Below, one piece after another: positions 7,798 through 17,091 of a stretch of DNA of 39,146 nt. The stretch's first letter is position 1, and the number at the start of each line of letters is the position of its first letter. The stretch is taken from assembly GCA_015068395.1 (NCBI GenBank), contig SVKP01000103.1, forward strand, positions 1 through 39,146, written 5' to 3'. A program made the position numbers and the translations under genes. The notes under the pieces were generated by a model that searched no databases, was not told the origin of the DNA, and worked only from the letters and a program-made list of their open reading frames with translations. This DNA comes from Oscillospiraceae bacterium (lineage in GTDB: Bacteria; Bacillota; Clostridia; Oscillospirales; Oscillospiraceae).

Positions 7798-8934
7798 TTA
7801 TTCCTCGCTGAAATCTGTGTCCATGGCAATTTGCAGCGTATAATCCGGGTACTCCTTCTGCACGCTATCACGGATTTCCTGATATACCTGCCTGCGATCC
7901 TTCGCGTCAAAGCTCATGACAATATCAAACCGGATCGTCTTCTCCGCCTTGTCCAGATAGAAGCCGTGCATTTGAAGGACATAGGGATTGGCCTTTACGA
8001 TCTCACTGACTTTGTTTCTGGCGGCGACCGCGTCTTCATCCCTCGTGTTGATGGAATACACGCCGATCGCGGTCAGGATCACATCGTGCTTCTGATAAAC
8101 GTCGACCGTGACCTTCCGGATCAGCTTATCCAGATCGTCCGCGGACAGCGTATCCGGGACCTCGATGTGGACGGAGCCGTTGTAGGAATCCGGCCCGTAA
8201 TTGTGAAGAACAAGATCATATGCTCCGCTGATCTCCGGGTAGCCGGTGATCGTTGCCTTTATGTCCCGCGCGAGCTGCGCGTCTCCGCGTTCGCCCAGCA
8301 GCTGGGAAAGCGTTTCCCGCAGCATTTCAATGCCCGACTTAATAATGACGACCGCAATGATCGCGCCGAGCCATGCCTCCAGCGCAGTATGGAAGAGCAG
8401 ATAGATCGCGGCGGCAACAAGCGTGGACGCGGAGATGACGGAATCCAGCGTGGCGTCCTCGCCGGAATTGACCAGCGAGTCTGAGTTGACCTTTTCGCCC
8501 ACGCCCTTCACATAGCGGCCGAGGGCGATCTTGACCACGACCGCAACGCCCACGATAATCAGTGCAGCCGTGCTGTAATCCGGCGTGTCCGGGTTGACGA
8601 TCTTTTTCACGGATTCCACGAACGCGGTGACGCCCGCATACAGCACCAGAAGCGAGATGGTCATCGCGCTGAGATACTCGATTCTTCCGTATCCGAAGGG
8701 ATGCTTTCTGTCAGGCTCTTTTCCGGCGAGCTTGGTTCCGACGATCGTGATGACGGAGCTTGCCGCGTCCGACAGGTTGTTGACGGCGTCCATCACGATC
8801 GCGATGGAGTTCGACGCCAGGCCCACAAATGCCTTAAACGCAGCCAGAAAGACATTTGCGACGATGCCTATGACGCTTGTGCGAACGATCACGGCGTCGC
8901 GGTTTTTCATTCTGTCTATTTCCTCATGCTTCAC
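7798..8934 (-). CDS. Cation diffusion facilitator family transporter
   Basis: The 378-residue product is a CDF exporter that moves divalent metal (Zn, Mn, Fe or Co) out of the cytoplasm in exchange for protons. Six membrane segments precede about residue 215. The metal site is formed by DAVNNLSD (49-56) and SGEDATLDS (Asp160 and Asp164); the signature HPFGYGRIE is at 78-86. The C-terminal cytoplasmic region is longer than a single regulatory domain and may hold two ferredoxin-like units. The DxxxN/D arrangement resembles Mn/Fe-type more than Zn-type members, but this is a weak call. The start is GTG at 8934, behind GGAGGAGG. Confidence 0.92.
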   Translation of the reverse strand: MKHEEIDRMKNRDAVIVRTSVIGIVANVFLAAFKAFVGLASNSIAIVMDAVNNLSDAASSVITIVGTKLAGKEPDRKHPFGYGRIEYLSAMTISLLVLYAGVTAFVESVKKIVNPDTPDYSTAALIIVGVAVVVKIALGRYVKGVGEKVNSDSLVNSGEDATLDSVISASTLVAAAIYLLFHTALEAWLGAIIAVVIIKSGIEMLRETLSQLLGERGDAQLARDIKATITGYPEISGAYDLVLHNYGPDSYNGSVHIEVPDTLSADDLDKLIRKVTVDVYQKHDVILTAIGVYSINTRDEDAVAARNKVSEIVKANPYVLQMHGFYLDKAEKTIRFDIVMSFDAKDRRQVYQEIRDSVQKEYPDYTLQIAMDTDFSEE

Positions 8935-8949
8935 AGCAGACCTCCTCCT

Positions 8950-10037
8950 TTATACTAGCAGTGCCTCTACCTGATCGCGCTTTTCATATAGTACGCATCC
9001 GCCCCTGTGGTCGTCGGCAAGCAGGTCGCCGGAGCGCAATGCGGTAAACAGGGCGGAATGCATCGCCTCTTTCAGGCTTTTGTCCCGAATATTGACGTCG
9101 GAATACGGTGAGAAGGGGCAGGGCTCCGCGCCGCCGTGAGAATTGATGTGGAAAAAACCGCGCCCTGCCGCAAGGCATCCGCCGGAGCTCTTTTCGTCGC
9201 CGGGGAAAGAGATAAATACCATTTCCGGGTACTGTTCACGAAGGCGGGCGATTTCACCGGCAAGATAGTCTCTCTCGGCGTCTCCGGGGGCGAGTTCACG
9301 GCTCTCCTCGGTCACCGGCACGAATTCCACAAAGATGACCGCCTTGCAGCCGCGGTTGGACAGGCTCTCAATAAAGGAGTCCGACGCAACCTCTTTGATG
9401 TTTTTCGTCGTGACCGTGACGGAGGAGCCGAAAATCAGCCCCCGCTTTTGAAACTCGTCCATGTTCGCAATCAGGCGGCCATAGATCCCTTGCCGTGTCT
9501 TGCGTCGGTCACCTCCTGATTCCCCTCGATGCTCATAATGGGGATCAGGTTTCGGCAGCGGTCAAACAGCGCAAGATACTTATCGTCGATAAAGGTGCCG
9601 TTCGTAAAGATCGGGAACAGGATGCTCTGGCGTTCGCCTGCGGCTTCGATGATGTCGCGGCGAAGCATCGGTTCGCCGCCCGCAAGCAGGATGAAGCTGA
9701 CCCCAAGGTCGTCCGCCTCGCTGAAAATGCGGAGCCATTCCTCGTCCGTCAGCTGCGCCACCGGCTCCGCATCCACCGTGGCGTGATTGCAGCGCGAATA
9801 GCAGCCCGCGCAGTGGAGATTGCACTTGCTGGTAATGCTGGCAATCAGAAACGGCGGGATGTGTTCGCCGTTCTTTTCCGCGTCAGCCCTTCTTTTGGAA
9901 GCCGACCTGCTTGCCGCGGCGAACCGGAGCATGAAGGCGCTTTCCTTCGGGTTTTTGACCGTGGCCTTGATCGCATCCGAAACGACCCGTTCCACGCCTC
10001 TTGTCATATAGGCTTGTATATCAAAGTTCTGGTCCAT
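8950..10037 (-). pseudogene. Radical SAM protein split by a one-base frameshift
   Basis: Two adjacent frames make one protein of about 360 residues. The upstream part (10037 to about 9486) has the 4Fe-4S triad C-x3-C-x2-C (Cys72, Cys76, Cys79 in KCNLHCAGCY) and the GGEPMLR motif, placing it in the radical SAM family. It runs into a stop at 9471 after GNQEVTDARHGKG. The other frame resumes at once with IYGRLIANMDEFQKRG and continues to a normal C-terminus with cysteines (SSGGCLAAGRGF, GGAEPCPFSPYSDVN) like those binding a second cluster in SPASM/Twitch proteins. Loss of one base near 9484-9489 explains the break. It could be a real mutation or a sequencing error. The start at 10037 has GAGG upstream. 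Confidence 0.85.
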
Positions 10038-10129
10038 TCTCCGCCTCACCTCTTTCCATACCTTGAAGGGCCTTCTTCAAAAGCTCCCGCAGCAGGAGCA
10101 ATTATATGGAAGCATTCTCGCAGAACGCT

Positions 10130-10516
10130 TTATTCGCTTTTTGCAGTGGTCAGGGGCTTTGTCCAGTCGTCTCTGGCGTCAAGGAGCCTGCGGAATTCCA
10201 TAAGCTCCTCGCCGGAAAGCCATATCTGTTCCGTCACCTTGTCGCCGTTGCATTCTCTGACCTGCACCTCATAGATCAGGCCGGCTTGTAAATGCACTGC
10301 GGAGAAAAGGACCTCGTGTTCCGGCTCGATCCGAAGCAGCTCTCCGGCTTCTTCCACCGTGACGTTTCGTTTCCCGGATCCCCCCGCCGCAGGGAAGGCA
10401 TTATCGTCCATTTGCTTCCCGGCAAGCTCCTTTTGCAGCGGCGCGAGCGCCGTGAAGTGAACGAATGCGCCACCGACCGCCGCTCCAAGGACAAACGCGA
10501 TCAAGAAAACCGTCAT
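10130..10516 (-). CDS. Small membrane-anchored protein of unknown function
   Basis: The 128-residue product begins with a single hydrophobic helix (MTVFLIAFVLGAAVGGAFVHF) and continues as a soluble domain with a VEEAGELLRIEPEHEVLFSA segment and a charged C-terminus. The small residues in the first helix (GAAVGG) look like a membrane anchor rather than a cleaved signal. GGGGAGGAG lies just upstream of the ATG at 10516. It starts the leftward run that includes the radical SAM gene. I recognise no family. Confidence 0.65.
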   Translation of the reverse strand: MTVFLIAFVLGAAVGGAFVHFTALAPLQKELAGKQMDDNAFPAAGGSGKRNVTVEEAGELLRIEPEHEVLFSAVHLQAGLIYEVQVRECNGDKVTEQIWLSGEELMEFRRLLDARDDWTKPLTTAKSE

Positions 10517-10579
10517 AGGCTCCTCCCCTCCGATGTATCAATATTGGGCAATCTGCTGGACGGAGCGGCAGGCAGGCGT

Positions 10580-10598
10580 GCAGGGACGTGCTCCCTGC
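10580..10598 (-). terminator. Possible terminator after the potassium uptake pair
   Basis: A GCAGGGA/TCCCTGC hairpin with a five-base loop lies about 30 bases beyond the ktrA stop codon. There is no strong T-run, so this is tentative. Confidence 0.3.
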
Positions 10599-10629
10599 CG
10601 CCGCGCCGCACATCTGCGTTTGCCCCTCT

Positions 10630-11274
10630 CTATTTCAGTATCTTCCGAACGTCGCTCTCCCGGCCCAGCACCAGCAGCGTTTGCTCTCCTTCCAGCGGCG
10701 CGTCCGGGTTCACATCGAGGATCAGGCTGCCCTCCCGCTTGAGCGCAAGCACATTGATCTGCAGGCGTCTGCGGATGTCCAGTTCGGAAAGGGAGCGGCC
10801 TTTCCATTTTTCGGGCACCTCGATCTCGTAGATCGCAAATTCGTCGTTGACCGCGATATAGTCCAGTATGTAATCGGAGCTGTAGCAAATCGCGGTCCAT
10901 TCCGCAAGCTGGCGCTCCGGGTAAACCACCGCGTCCGCGCCGTTGTTGCTCAACAGCTTTTCCTGAATGCCCTGCGCGGCTCTCGCGACCACGTATTTGG
11001 CTCCCATGTCCTTCAACAGCGCGGTCGTCTCCAGCGAGCTTTCAAAATCGTCGCCGATCGCCACGATACAGAGGTCATAGCTCTCAACGCCCAGCGATTT
11101 CAAAAACTCCGGGTTCGTGCTGTCGCCGATCACGGCGTTTGTCGCATAGGGCAGCACGGCGTTGACGCTTTCCTCCCGCTTATCGACCGCCATAACCTCG
11201 TGTCCCAGCTCGTGCAACTTTTCTGCCGTATGCCGTCCAAAGCGGCCAAGCCCAATCAGTAAAACACTTTTCAT
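10630..11274 (-). CDS. ktrA: Ktr/Trk potassium uptake regulatory subunit (RCK)
   Basis: The 214-residue product is the cytoplasmic gating ring subunit of a KtrAB-type potassium transporter. The N-terminal Rossmann RCK_N domain has the nucleotide loop GLGRFGRHTAEKL (8-20) and an acidic residue after strand 2 (VMAVDKREE), binding ATP/ADP or NAD(H). A C-terminal RCK_C domain covers about residues 135-214. It has one RCK unit, as in KtrA and not the double TrkA. It starts 12 bases after the ktrB stop with a GGAG site, so the two are cotranscribed. Confidence 0.92.
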   Translation of the reverse strand: MKSVLLIGLGRFGRHTAEKLHELGHEVMAVDKREESVNAVLPYATNAVIGDSTNPEFLKSLGVESYDLCIVAIGDDFESSLETTALLKDMGAKYVVARAAQGIQEKLLSNNGADAVVYPERQLAEWTAICYSSDYILDYIAVNDEFAIYEIEVPEKWKGRSLSELDIRRRLQINVLALKREGSLILDVNPDAPLEGEQTLLVLGRESDVRKILK

Positions 11275-11286
11275 CTTGTCTTCTCC

Positions 11287-12618
11287 TTATCCGACGCTCA
11301 CGGTCTCTTCCGGGAATCTTGCGCACACAGGCTCCGCGTTTGGCAGAGCGGCAAAGATCAACGTCAGTCCGCCGACGCGTCCAAAATACATTAAAAAAAT
11401 CAGCAGGCATTTGGAGAGCTGCCCAAGCTGCGGCGTAACGCCCAGCGTCAGCCCCACCGTTCCGATCGCGGACGCCGTTTCAAACATCGCCGTCAAAAGC
11501 GTCAGTTCTTCCACTCGGCAGATGATTGCGGAAACGGTCAAAAACAGCGTCAGGTATGCCACCAGAATCGCCGCGGCGGAGCGGACGATCCCGGCCGGGA
11601 CAGTTCTTCCGAACACGGCGCCCCGCTCCCTGCGCCGGAAAACCGCGACTGCGGCAATCACGAGCACGGCAAGGGTCGTTGTCTTCATGCCGCCCGCCGT
11701 CGAACCGGGACAGCCGCCCACCAGCATAAGAAGGATCGACAGCAGCTGTCCCGCCTCGCTCATTTCCGCAAAATCCGCCGTGTTAAAGCCTGCCGTTCGC
11801 GTTGTGACGGATTGAAACAGCGACACAAGAACACGTTCACCGCCTGACAGATGCGCATATTCAAAAAAATAAAACAGGATGGCGGGGATCAGGATCAAAA
11901 CGGCGCTCGTTACAAGGATCAGCTTGCTTTGGAGCCGGTATCTGCCCAGGCGGGTGCGGTTCGTCCGTATATCGTCCAGCGTTTGAAACCCGATGCCGCC
12001 GACAACGATCAGCAGCATCAGCACGACGTTGATCGACACATTGTTGTGATAGAACGTCATGGAGGAGAACCTTGCTTTTTCTCCCATCAGATCGAAGCCC
12101 GCGTTGCAAAATGCCGAAATGGAGTGAAACACCGAGAGCGCAAGCCCCTTTGGCACGCCGTATTCACCGGCAAAGACCGTGAACAGCAGCACCGCGCCCG
12201 CCGCTTCCGTGACGAGCGTCACCGTCAGGATCCACTTCATATACTGTATGATCCCGCCGAGCTGCGGCGCGGCAACAGAGTCCTGCAACACACTTCTTTG
12301 CTGCAAGCCAATTTTTTTGCCCGCCAATCTGGTAAAGACCGTCGCGATCGTCACCACGCCGAGCCCGCCGATCTGGATCAAGAGAAGAATCACGACTTTC
12401 CCAAAAATGGACCAATAAGTTGCTGTGTCGCGCACCACAAGGCCGGTCACGCAGAGCGCGGAGGTAGCGGTAAACAGCGCGTCCAAAAACGGCGTGCCCT
12501 GCCTGTTCTTCCCGGCGATCGGCAGCGAAAGCAATACCGCGCCAATCAGAATCACAAGCAAAAAGCCGAGCAGGATGGTCTGAAAGGTCGACAGACGGCG
12601 TATTTTCAAAACTGGCAT
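11287..12618 (-). CDS. ktrB: Ktr/Trk potassium uptake membrane subunit
   Basis: The 443-residue product is the ion-conducting subunit of the TrkH/KtrB superfamily, with four M1-P-M2 repeats. The pore loops with selectivity-filter glycines are visible as SALCVTGLVVRDT, ISAFCNAGFDL, TRTAGFNTADF and ASAIGTVGLTLG. The start at 12618 (MPVLKIRRLSTF) has a GGAG site; the open frame upstream is longer but begins inside the promoter. It is transcribed from the repeated promoter at 12683-12711, with ktrA following. Confidence 0.93.
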   Translation of the reverse strand: MPVLKIRRLSTFQTILLGFLLVILIGAVLLSLPIAGKNRQGTPFLDALFTATSALCVTGLVVRDTATYWSIFGKVVILLLIQIGGLGVVTIATVFTRLAGKKIGLQQRSVLQDSVAAPQLGGIIQYMKWILTVTLVTEAAGAVLLFTVFAGEYGVPKGLALSVFHSISAFCNAGFDLMGEKARFSSMTFYHNNVSINVVLMLLIVVGGIGFQTLDDIRTNRTRLGRYRLQSKLILVTSAVLILIPAILFYFFEYAHLSGGERVLVSLFQSVTTRTAGFNTADFAEMSEAGQLLSILLMLVGGCPGSTAGGMKTTTLAVLVIAAVAVFRRRERGAVFGRTVPAGIVRSAAAILVAYLTLFLTVSAIICRVEELTLLTAMFETASAIGTVGLTLGVTPQLGQLSKCLLIFLMYFGRVGGLTLIFAALPNAEPVCARFPEETVSVG

Positions 12619-12682
12619 TTCACTCAACTCCACGGATACATAGTAAACAGCGCCGGATAAAGCAGTCTCTCTCTGCGCCTTG

Positions 12683-12711
12683 ATTATAGCACAGCGCCGC
12701 GGTCTTGCCAA
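12683..12711 (-). promoter_or_regulatory. Repeated palindromic promoter, copy 1 (ktrB-ktrA)
   Basis: On the minus strand TTGGCA (12711-12706) is separated by exactly 17 bases from TATAAT (12688-12683), with TGC before the -10. The -35 lies at the centre of a perfect 9-base GC-only inverted repeat, GCGCCGCGG at 12694-12702 and CCGCGGCGC at 12714-12722. Transcription would start about 55 bases before ktrB. Confidence 0.8.
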
Positions 12712-12754
12712 GTCCGCGGCGCCAATTTTGAATCATCCGCCCAACAAACGTAAA

Positions 12755-12784
12755 CGCGGTGCAGGACTATCGTCCTGCACCGCG
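12755..12784 (-). terminator. Terminator of the 5'-nucleotidase-like gene
   Basis: A perfect 13-base stem (CGCGGTGCAGGAC and its complement) with a four-base loop lies about 35 bases after the stop codon at 12820, followed leftward by TTTACGTTTG. The stem is strong and the T-run is modest. Confidence 0.7.
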
Positions 12785-12819
12785 CATTGGTATGAATGCT
12801 GCCCCTGCGCAAAAGCGTC

Positions 12820-15063
12820 TTAATACAGAAGCTCCGCGAGGGCCTCGGCAGCGGCGCTGCGCGTGATCTGCTGCGCATTGATGTCTGCGCAGCTGCCGCC
12901 CGTGATCTCAGCGAGCTTCGCCATGGCGGCGGTGAAGTCAGCCGCCGAAACAGCCGCGTCGCCGTTGACGGAGGCGGAGAGAACACCCTGCTCGACGCAC
13001 CAGTTCATTGCGGGAGCCGCCCAATGTCCGCCGCCGGACACGAGCTTTGCGCCTGCCGCGCGCGCGGCGAGAACGGCCAGCTCGTTATAGGTCAGAAGCG
13101 TCTCCGGCGAAAACTCACCGCGCTCGTTGCCGACAAAGATACCGTTTGCGGTCAGCTCCTTGACGTCGTCAAGCGCGCTGTTGGGGATGCTTGCCTGGTC
13201 GGCGTAACCGCGCACAACGTTGACCGTGTGGGACACCGTTACATTGCCGTCCGTACGGTTGGGGTCCGTGTAGGGCGCGGTGACCTTCACGGCGACGGCG
13301 TTGGCGCCGACAGAGAGATCGGAGGCGTTCACGGAAACGGTGGCAGCGTCATTCGCCGGCGCGATGGCGGCGTCTTTGCTGTTGGTCGTTCCATAGTCAA
13401 CGAAGACCGTCTCATCCTTCAGCGCCGCGCTCTGATGAAGAACAGCCTCCAGCACGGCGGTGGAGTTGATCACATCATATTTCTTCACATCGGTGCCCGC
13501 GGAGAAGTCCATGTTGTCCTTGCCCGGACCGTCCGAAAGGAAGGTGTTGCAGCCGATGCGGTAGACCGCATCGTCCTTGATCTCTTCGCCGTTGAGCTTG
13601 ACCGAGACGACCTCAGCGTTCGCCTCGTACTCGCCGCTGGCGTAGGTCACGTCCAGGCCGTACTGACGCAGGGAATTATAGGTGCCGTAGCTGGACACGC
13701 CGGAGAGGATGGTCTTGATATCCTTGCCCGTCATGTTCATGGTAACGACGTAGTTATCGAACGGAGCCATTTTCTGGATAAGGCGCAGGGAGATGGGGTC
13801 GCCCTTCTTCACCTCGGTGGGCGCAATGTGGCGGATACCGCCGCAGTTCTGGAAATACGCGACGATGGGCTCGCCGGCAACGTAATTCACATAGTACCAG
13901 TTCTGGCGGAGATACCACTTCTGATAGGCAAACTTGGAGGCGTCGTCCGCCTCGCTGAAATCGGTGTCGGAAATGCCGCGCGGATCGTCCAGCACCTTCA
14001 TGGCAATGTCGTTGTAGCGATCATAGACGGCCTTGAACTCGGCATCCTCCGGGGTCTCCTCGCGGGTCTTCTCGGTGGAGCCAAGCACGCTCACATCGTT
14101 ATCCCCGTCCTTGACCACGATCTGCGTCAGCGGATGGAGAGACGGCGTAACCGTGACGCTGCCATCGGCAACCACGATATTGAGCTGGGCAATGATCTGG
14201 CCAAAGTTCTTCGCCTTGACCAGCGGCACACCGTCGACCACGGCAAGGTGCGCGGTTTCGCACTGGCTGGCAAACGCGGCGTCAATGCCCTTGACGCTCT
14301 CGCTCTTGCAGGCGGCGTTGAGCTCGGTGATGTACTGCGTCAGCGCGCCCTCGCCCACGGGAGTATTCAGGTCAGGCATCGCCTGCGCGGAGGCAATGTG
14401 AGGCATGGCGACGATCACATCGCACTTTTCCTCGCCGCGGAGGGTCTTCACGACCTCCAGGCTCTCCGCCACGGCGGAGCGGAACTCAAGGCCCTTGACA
14501 TTGAGCGCGGAGATGGCGTCATAGTTGCCCGGATCAATTACGCCAAAGAAGCCGATGCGCACGCCGCTGACCTCCTGCACTGCATAGGGGGTGAACAGGC
14601 GCTGCCCCGCCTTCGCGCCGTCCGTGTAATACACATTGGCGTTGAGGAAGGAGAAGCCGCCCTCGTTCTGCCAGGTCGTGAAGCAGGTCTCGCGTGTGTC
14701 GATATCCGACCAGTCGAAGTCATGGTTGCCGATGTTGACGTACTGCACGCCCATGGCCTTGTACATCTCGTTGACCGGGGTACCGTGATTCAGCTTGGAG
14801 ATAGCGGCGCCGGTATAGCTGGTGCCGCCCGCGACGACAATAGCGTTGGCAGCGCTGCCGGTCAGCGCCTTCATGGCGCCGACGATCTTGGCGCCGCCGG
14901 GATCACCGGTCGGGCTGTCCACAGGGTCCAGCTTGCCGCCGAAGTCACCGATGCCGAAAATGTTGATTTCCGTGCTGTCGGCAGCATGAGCGGGGAACGC
15001 ACCGCTCCAAAAAGAGCAGAGCAGGGTCAATGCCATCAGAAATGATAACGCGCGCTTCTTCAC
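12820..15063 (-). CDS. Exported 5'-nucleotidase-like protein with SLH-like C-terminus
   Basis: The 747-residue product has a signal peptide (about 1-28, cleavage after PAHA), a metallophosphatase-type domain (about 32-300), a 5'-nucleotidase C-terminal domain (about 370-570, with FQNCGGIR and PFDN) and an S-layer-homology-like tail (about 620-747: LTANGIFVGNERGEFSPE). The family normally hydrolyses extracellular nucleotides or UDP-sugars and would be held on the cell wall by SLH. GNHDFDW (113-119), LNANV and MPH (His222) are present. However, D-x-H is D40-F-G, GGD is GGT (81), and the G-H-x-H loop reads SQCETAH. It may be inactive or altered. The start is GTG at 15063 behind AAGGAG. Confidence 0.88.
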   Translation of the reverse strand: MKKRALSFLMALTLLCSFWSGAFPAHAADSTEINIFGIGDFGGKLDPVDSPTGDPGGAKIVGAMKALTGSAANAIVVAGGTSYTGAAISKLNHGTPVNEMYKAMGVQYVNIGNHDFDWSDIDTRETCFTTWQNEGGFSFLNANVYYTDGAKAGQRLFTPYAVQEVSGVRIGFFGVIDPGNYDAISALNVKGLEFRSAVAESLEVVKTLRGEEKCDVIVAMPHIASAQAMPDLNTPVGEGALTQYITELNAACKSESVKGIDAAFASQCETAHLAVVDGVPLVKAKNFGQIIAQLNIVVADGSVTVTPSLHPLTQIVVKDGDNDVSVLGSTEKTREETPEDAEFKAVYDRYNDIAMKVLDDPRGISDTDFSEADDASKFAYQKWYLRQNWYYVNYVAGEPIVAYFQNCGGIRHIAPTEVKKGDPISLRLIQKMAPFDNYVVTMNMTGKDIKTILSGVSSYGTYNSLRQYGLDVTYASGEYEANAEVVSVKLNGEEIKDDAVYRIGCNTFLSDGPGKDNMDFSAGTDVKKYDVINSTAVLEAVLHQSAALKDETVFVDYGTTNSKDAAIAPANDAATVSVNASDLSVGANAVAVKVTAPYTDPNRTDGNVTVSHTVNVVRGYADQASIPNSALDDVKELTANGIFVGNERGEFSPETLLTYNELAVLAARAAGAKLVSGGGHWAAPAMNWCVEQGVLSASVNGDAAVSAADFTAAMAKLAEITGGSCADINAQQITRSAAAEALAELLY

Positions 15064-15239
15064 AGTTCTTTCTCCTTCCAAATTAAAACATATTCGGCAA
15101 AACGGCGATCTGCTGCTTTGCCAACCACAAATGTACTCTTGTGGAGGCCGTTTGTCAACCGGATATATCCTAAAGGACAGGAGTCCGACTCCTTCCGTCA
15201 CGTGCTGCGCGCGTGCCACCTCCCTCAGAGAGGAAGGCT

Positions 15240-15923
15240 CAAAGGACGCACTCTTTCTGGTGAACTACGACATGGACAACAGCCAATACTATGTCAATGG
15301 CGGAGACGCCTACGGCATTTACTGCGACGGTGATCTGAACATCGTGCTCAGAGGCACGAGCTACATCCGTCCCGACATCTGCGAGAGCGATACCGCGTAC
15401 GGCATCTTCTGCGACGGCGCACTGACGATCACGAACGACGCGGGCATGGACGGCACGCTGAATGTTTCCCTCGGCCTGCTGAACGGAACTGCCGCGCCTC
15501 CGAAGGAGACCGCGGGAATCCGCTGCAACCCAAACGATGTCTATTATCTGACCATTCAAAAGAACACCGCGAAAACCGGCGGCAGCCTGACCGTCAACGC
15601 GACCGCGCTTCCGGCGGCGGGCGAGAATTGCAGCAGCAGCGGGATATATGCCGGTTATTACATGGTTCTCACCAGCTGCACCGTCAACGCGACCGGCGGC
15701 ACGGCGACGGGCAACTATGCACGCAGCTGCGGCATCCGGTGCAGATGTGACTACCAGCAGCACGGCGGCGTCGTACAGGCAGGCGGCGGTGAAGGTCATC
15801 GCCCTTGAGCCGGGCAAGACGGAGTACGCCACCGGGCTGAGCAGGACGTCGGGATACACCTACAGGCTCATGCTCGTGGACAAGGGCGACTACGTCCCGC
15901 TGTGCGCGGCGTGGCAGATCTGA
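15240..15923 (+). pseudogene. Truncated and frameshifted beta-helix surface protein
   Basis: The plus strand encodes beta-helix-like repeats (GIYCDGDLNIVLRG, GIFCDGALTITNDAG, GIYAGYYMVLTSCTVNATGG) from about 15240, with no signal peptide or ribosome binding site in front. The frame breaks at about 15740-15790 and another frame supplies the C-terminal module, ending SGYTYRLMLVDKGDYVPLC and AAWQI. That ending closely matches the intact adhesin at 21901-26370. So the 5' part is missing and at least one frameshift or internal deletion is present. It ends just before a strong terminator. Confidence 0.75.
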
Positions 15924-15937
15924 ATCACAAAACGTCA

Positions 15938-15969
15938 ATTGGGGAGCGGTTCGAACACCGCTCCCCAAT
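15938..15969 (+). terminator. Bidirectional terminator between convergent genes
   Basis: A perfect 13-base stem (ATTGGGGAGCGGT and ACCGCTCCCCAAT) with a six-base loop is followed by CTGTTTTGT and preceded by ACAAAACG, so it can serve both strands. It separates the plus-strand remnant from the minus-strand gene ending at 15991. Confidence 0.85.
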
Positions 15970-15990
15970 CTGTTTTGTAAGCTCGCGCCG

Positions 15991-17061
15991 TCAGTCCGTC
16001 GCCGACGCCAGGATCACGACGAAGCGGTCGAGGCTTTTGTCATAAACGGTCAGGCACAGCGCGCCCCACCACTCGTGTCCGTCGTCGAAGTATTCAGACC
16101 AGTCGGTCGTCCACCGGTAGACCTCGAAGCCGTCCGTCCCGTTTGGGAACAGCGCGGCGTTGACCCGGTCGAAATCCGCGTCGGTATAGCGGCAGCCATG
16201 GGGCGGATGCAGAAACGCACCTCGGTAGTTCAGCGCCTCCGCCTCGCGCGCCGGCGCGAAAAGCTCTCCAGCGTTGATCTGCTTTCCCCTCGCCTGGACG
16301 ACGTCATAGCTCCACTCCCCGCCGTCCGCGGAGAGCTTGCGGAATGCCTGCTTCAGCGCCAGCCGGTGCGCCTCGCAGCCACGGCAGGACGAATGATTGC
16401 CCGGAACGACGCCATACTCGATCACGCAGCGCGGATATTCGGCAAGGATCGCGGAAAACGGATCATCCGCGGGGACTTCCGCCATCTTAGGGCGCGCGTT
16501 TCCTCCGCAAAGCCGGTCATAGTCCACCTCCGTGAGATGGCCGTTCACAAGCGCCATCCTTGCGTATCGTTTGAATTCCGCGTCGGTCAGGATGTAAAAA
16601 TCGCTGACCGAGCCGACCGCGCTGCCGCGGTTATACTCCTCGTAGTATTCCAGAATATATTGGCCCTTGTCGTCGACGCCGACGACGGTGCAGCTCCGAT
16701 TGTTCTGGTCGACCTTCACCGTGAACAGCTTTTCGTAGTCATAGTGCCTTACGTCGAGCTTCTTTGCGTTGACGCTGTACTCCTTCCGCTCCGGCGCCGA
16801 TATGCCGTTCCGCTTCAGCGTATCGCTGACGATGGCGTCGACCAGCGCTTCCCGGCTTTTGCACTCCGCTGGGATCGCCACGACGGTGTACCATTTTCCC
16901 GGATAGTCCCAGTGCTCCTGAAAATACGCCTCCACCGGCCAGCGGTCGATGACGCTTTCGATTTCGGGATGCAGCTTTTGTATCCGCGCAAGCGCCTCGG
17001 CGTGGACGCCCTCCCGGAACTCCGCGGCGTATTTCAGGTCCTGCTCGCTGTGCTGCTCCAT
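15991..17061 (-). CDS. Protein of unknown function beside the GH114-like lipoprotein
   Basis: The 356-residue product has no signal peptide or membrane segment and looks cytoplasmic. It is rich in Tyr, Trp and acidic residues, has a CRGC cysteine pair (SSCRGCEAHR, about residue 238), and ends with EWWGALCLTVYDKSLDRF. I recognise no family. The ATG at 17061 has GGAGG six bases upstream; a longer frame to 17088 is less likely. It starts about 30 bases after the GH114-like gene and so is probably cotranscribed from the promoter at 17983-18011. The pairing is the only clue to function. Confidence 0.75.
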   Translation of the reverse strand: MEQHSEQDLKYAAEFREGVHAEALARIQKLHPEIESVIDRWPVEAYFQEHWDYPGKWYTVVAIPAECKSREALVDAIVSDTLKRNGISAPERKEYSVNAKKLDVRHYDYEKLFTVKVDQNNRSCTVVGVDDKGQYILEYYEEYNRGSAVGSVSDFYILTDAEFKRYARMALVNGHLTEVDYDRLCGGNARPKMAEVPADDPFSAILAEYPRCVIEYGVVPGNHSSCRGCEAHRLALKQAFRKLSADGGEWSYDVVQARGKQINAGELFAPAREAEALNYRGAFLHPPHGCRYTDADFDRVNAALFPNGTDGFEVYRWTTDWSEYFDDGHEWWGALCLTVYDKSLDRFVVILASATD

Positions 17062-17091
17062 ATAAATCCTCCATGTGCTGACGCACACCGC

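Noticed and set aside
12683-12722. The palindrome around 12694-12722 as a transcription terminator for an upstream gene
   Set aside because: A TATAAT and TTGGCA at exactly 17 bases are built into it, it is followed by the ktrB start, and the real terminator for the previous gene lies at 12755-12784.
12796-15045. A 749-codon open frame on the plus strand opposite the 5'-nucleotidase gene
   Set aside because: The minus strand carries a clear signal peptide, family motifs, ribosome binding site and terminator. The plus frame is His/Val/Ala-rich antisense of biased GC codons with no recognisable domain.
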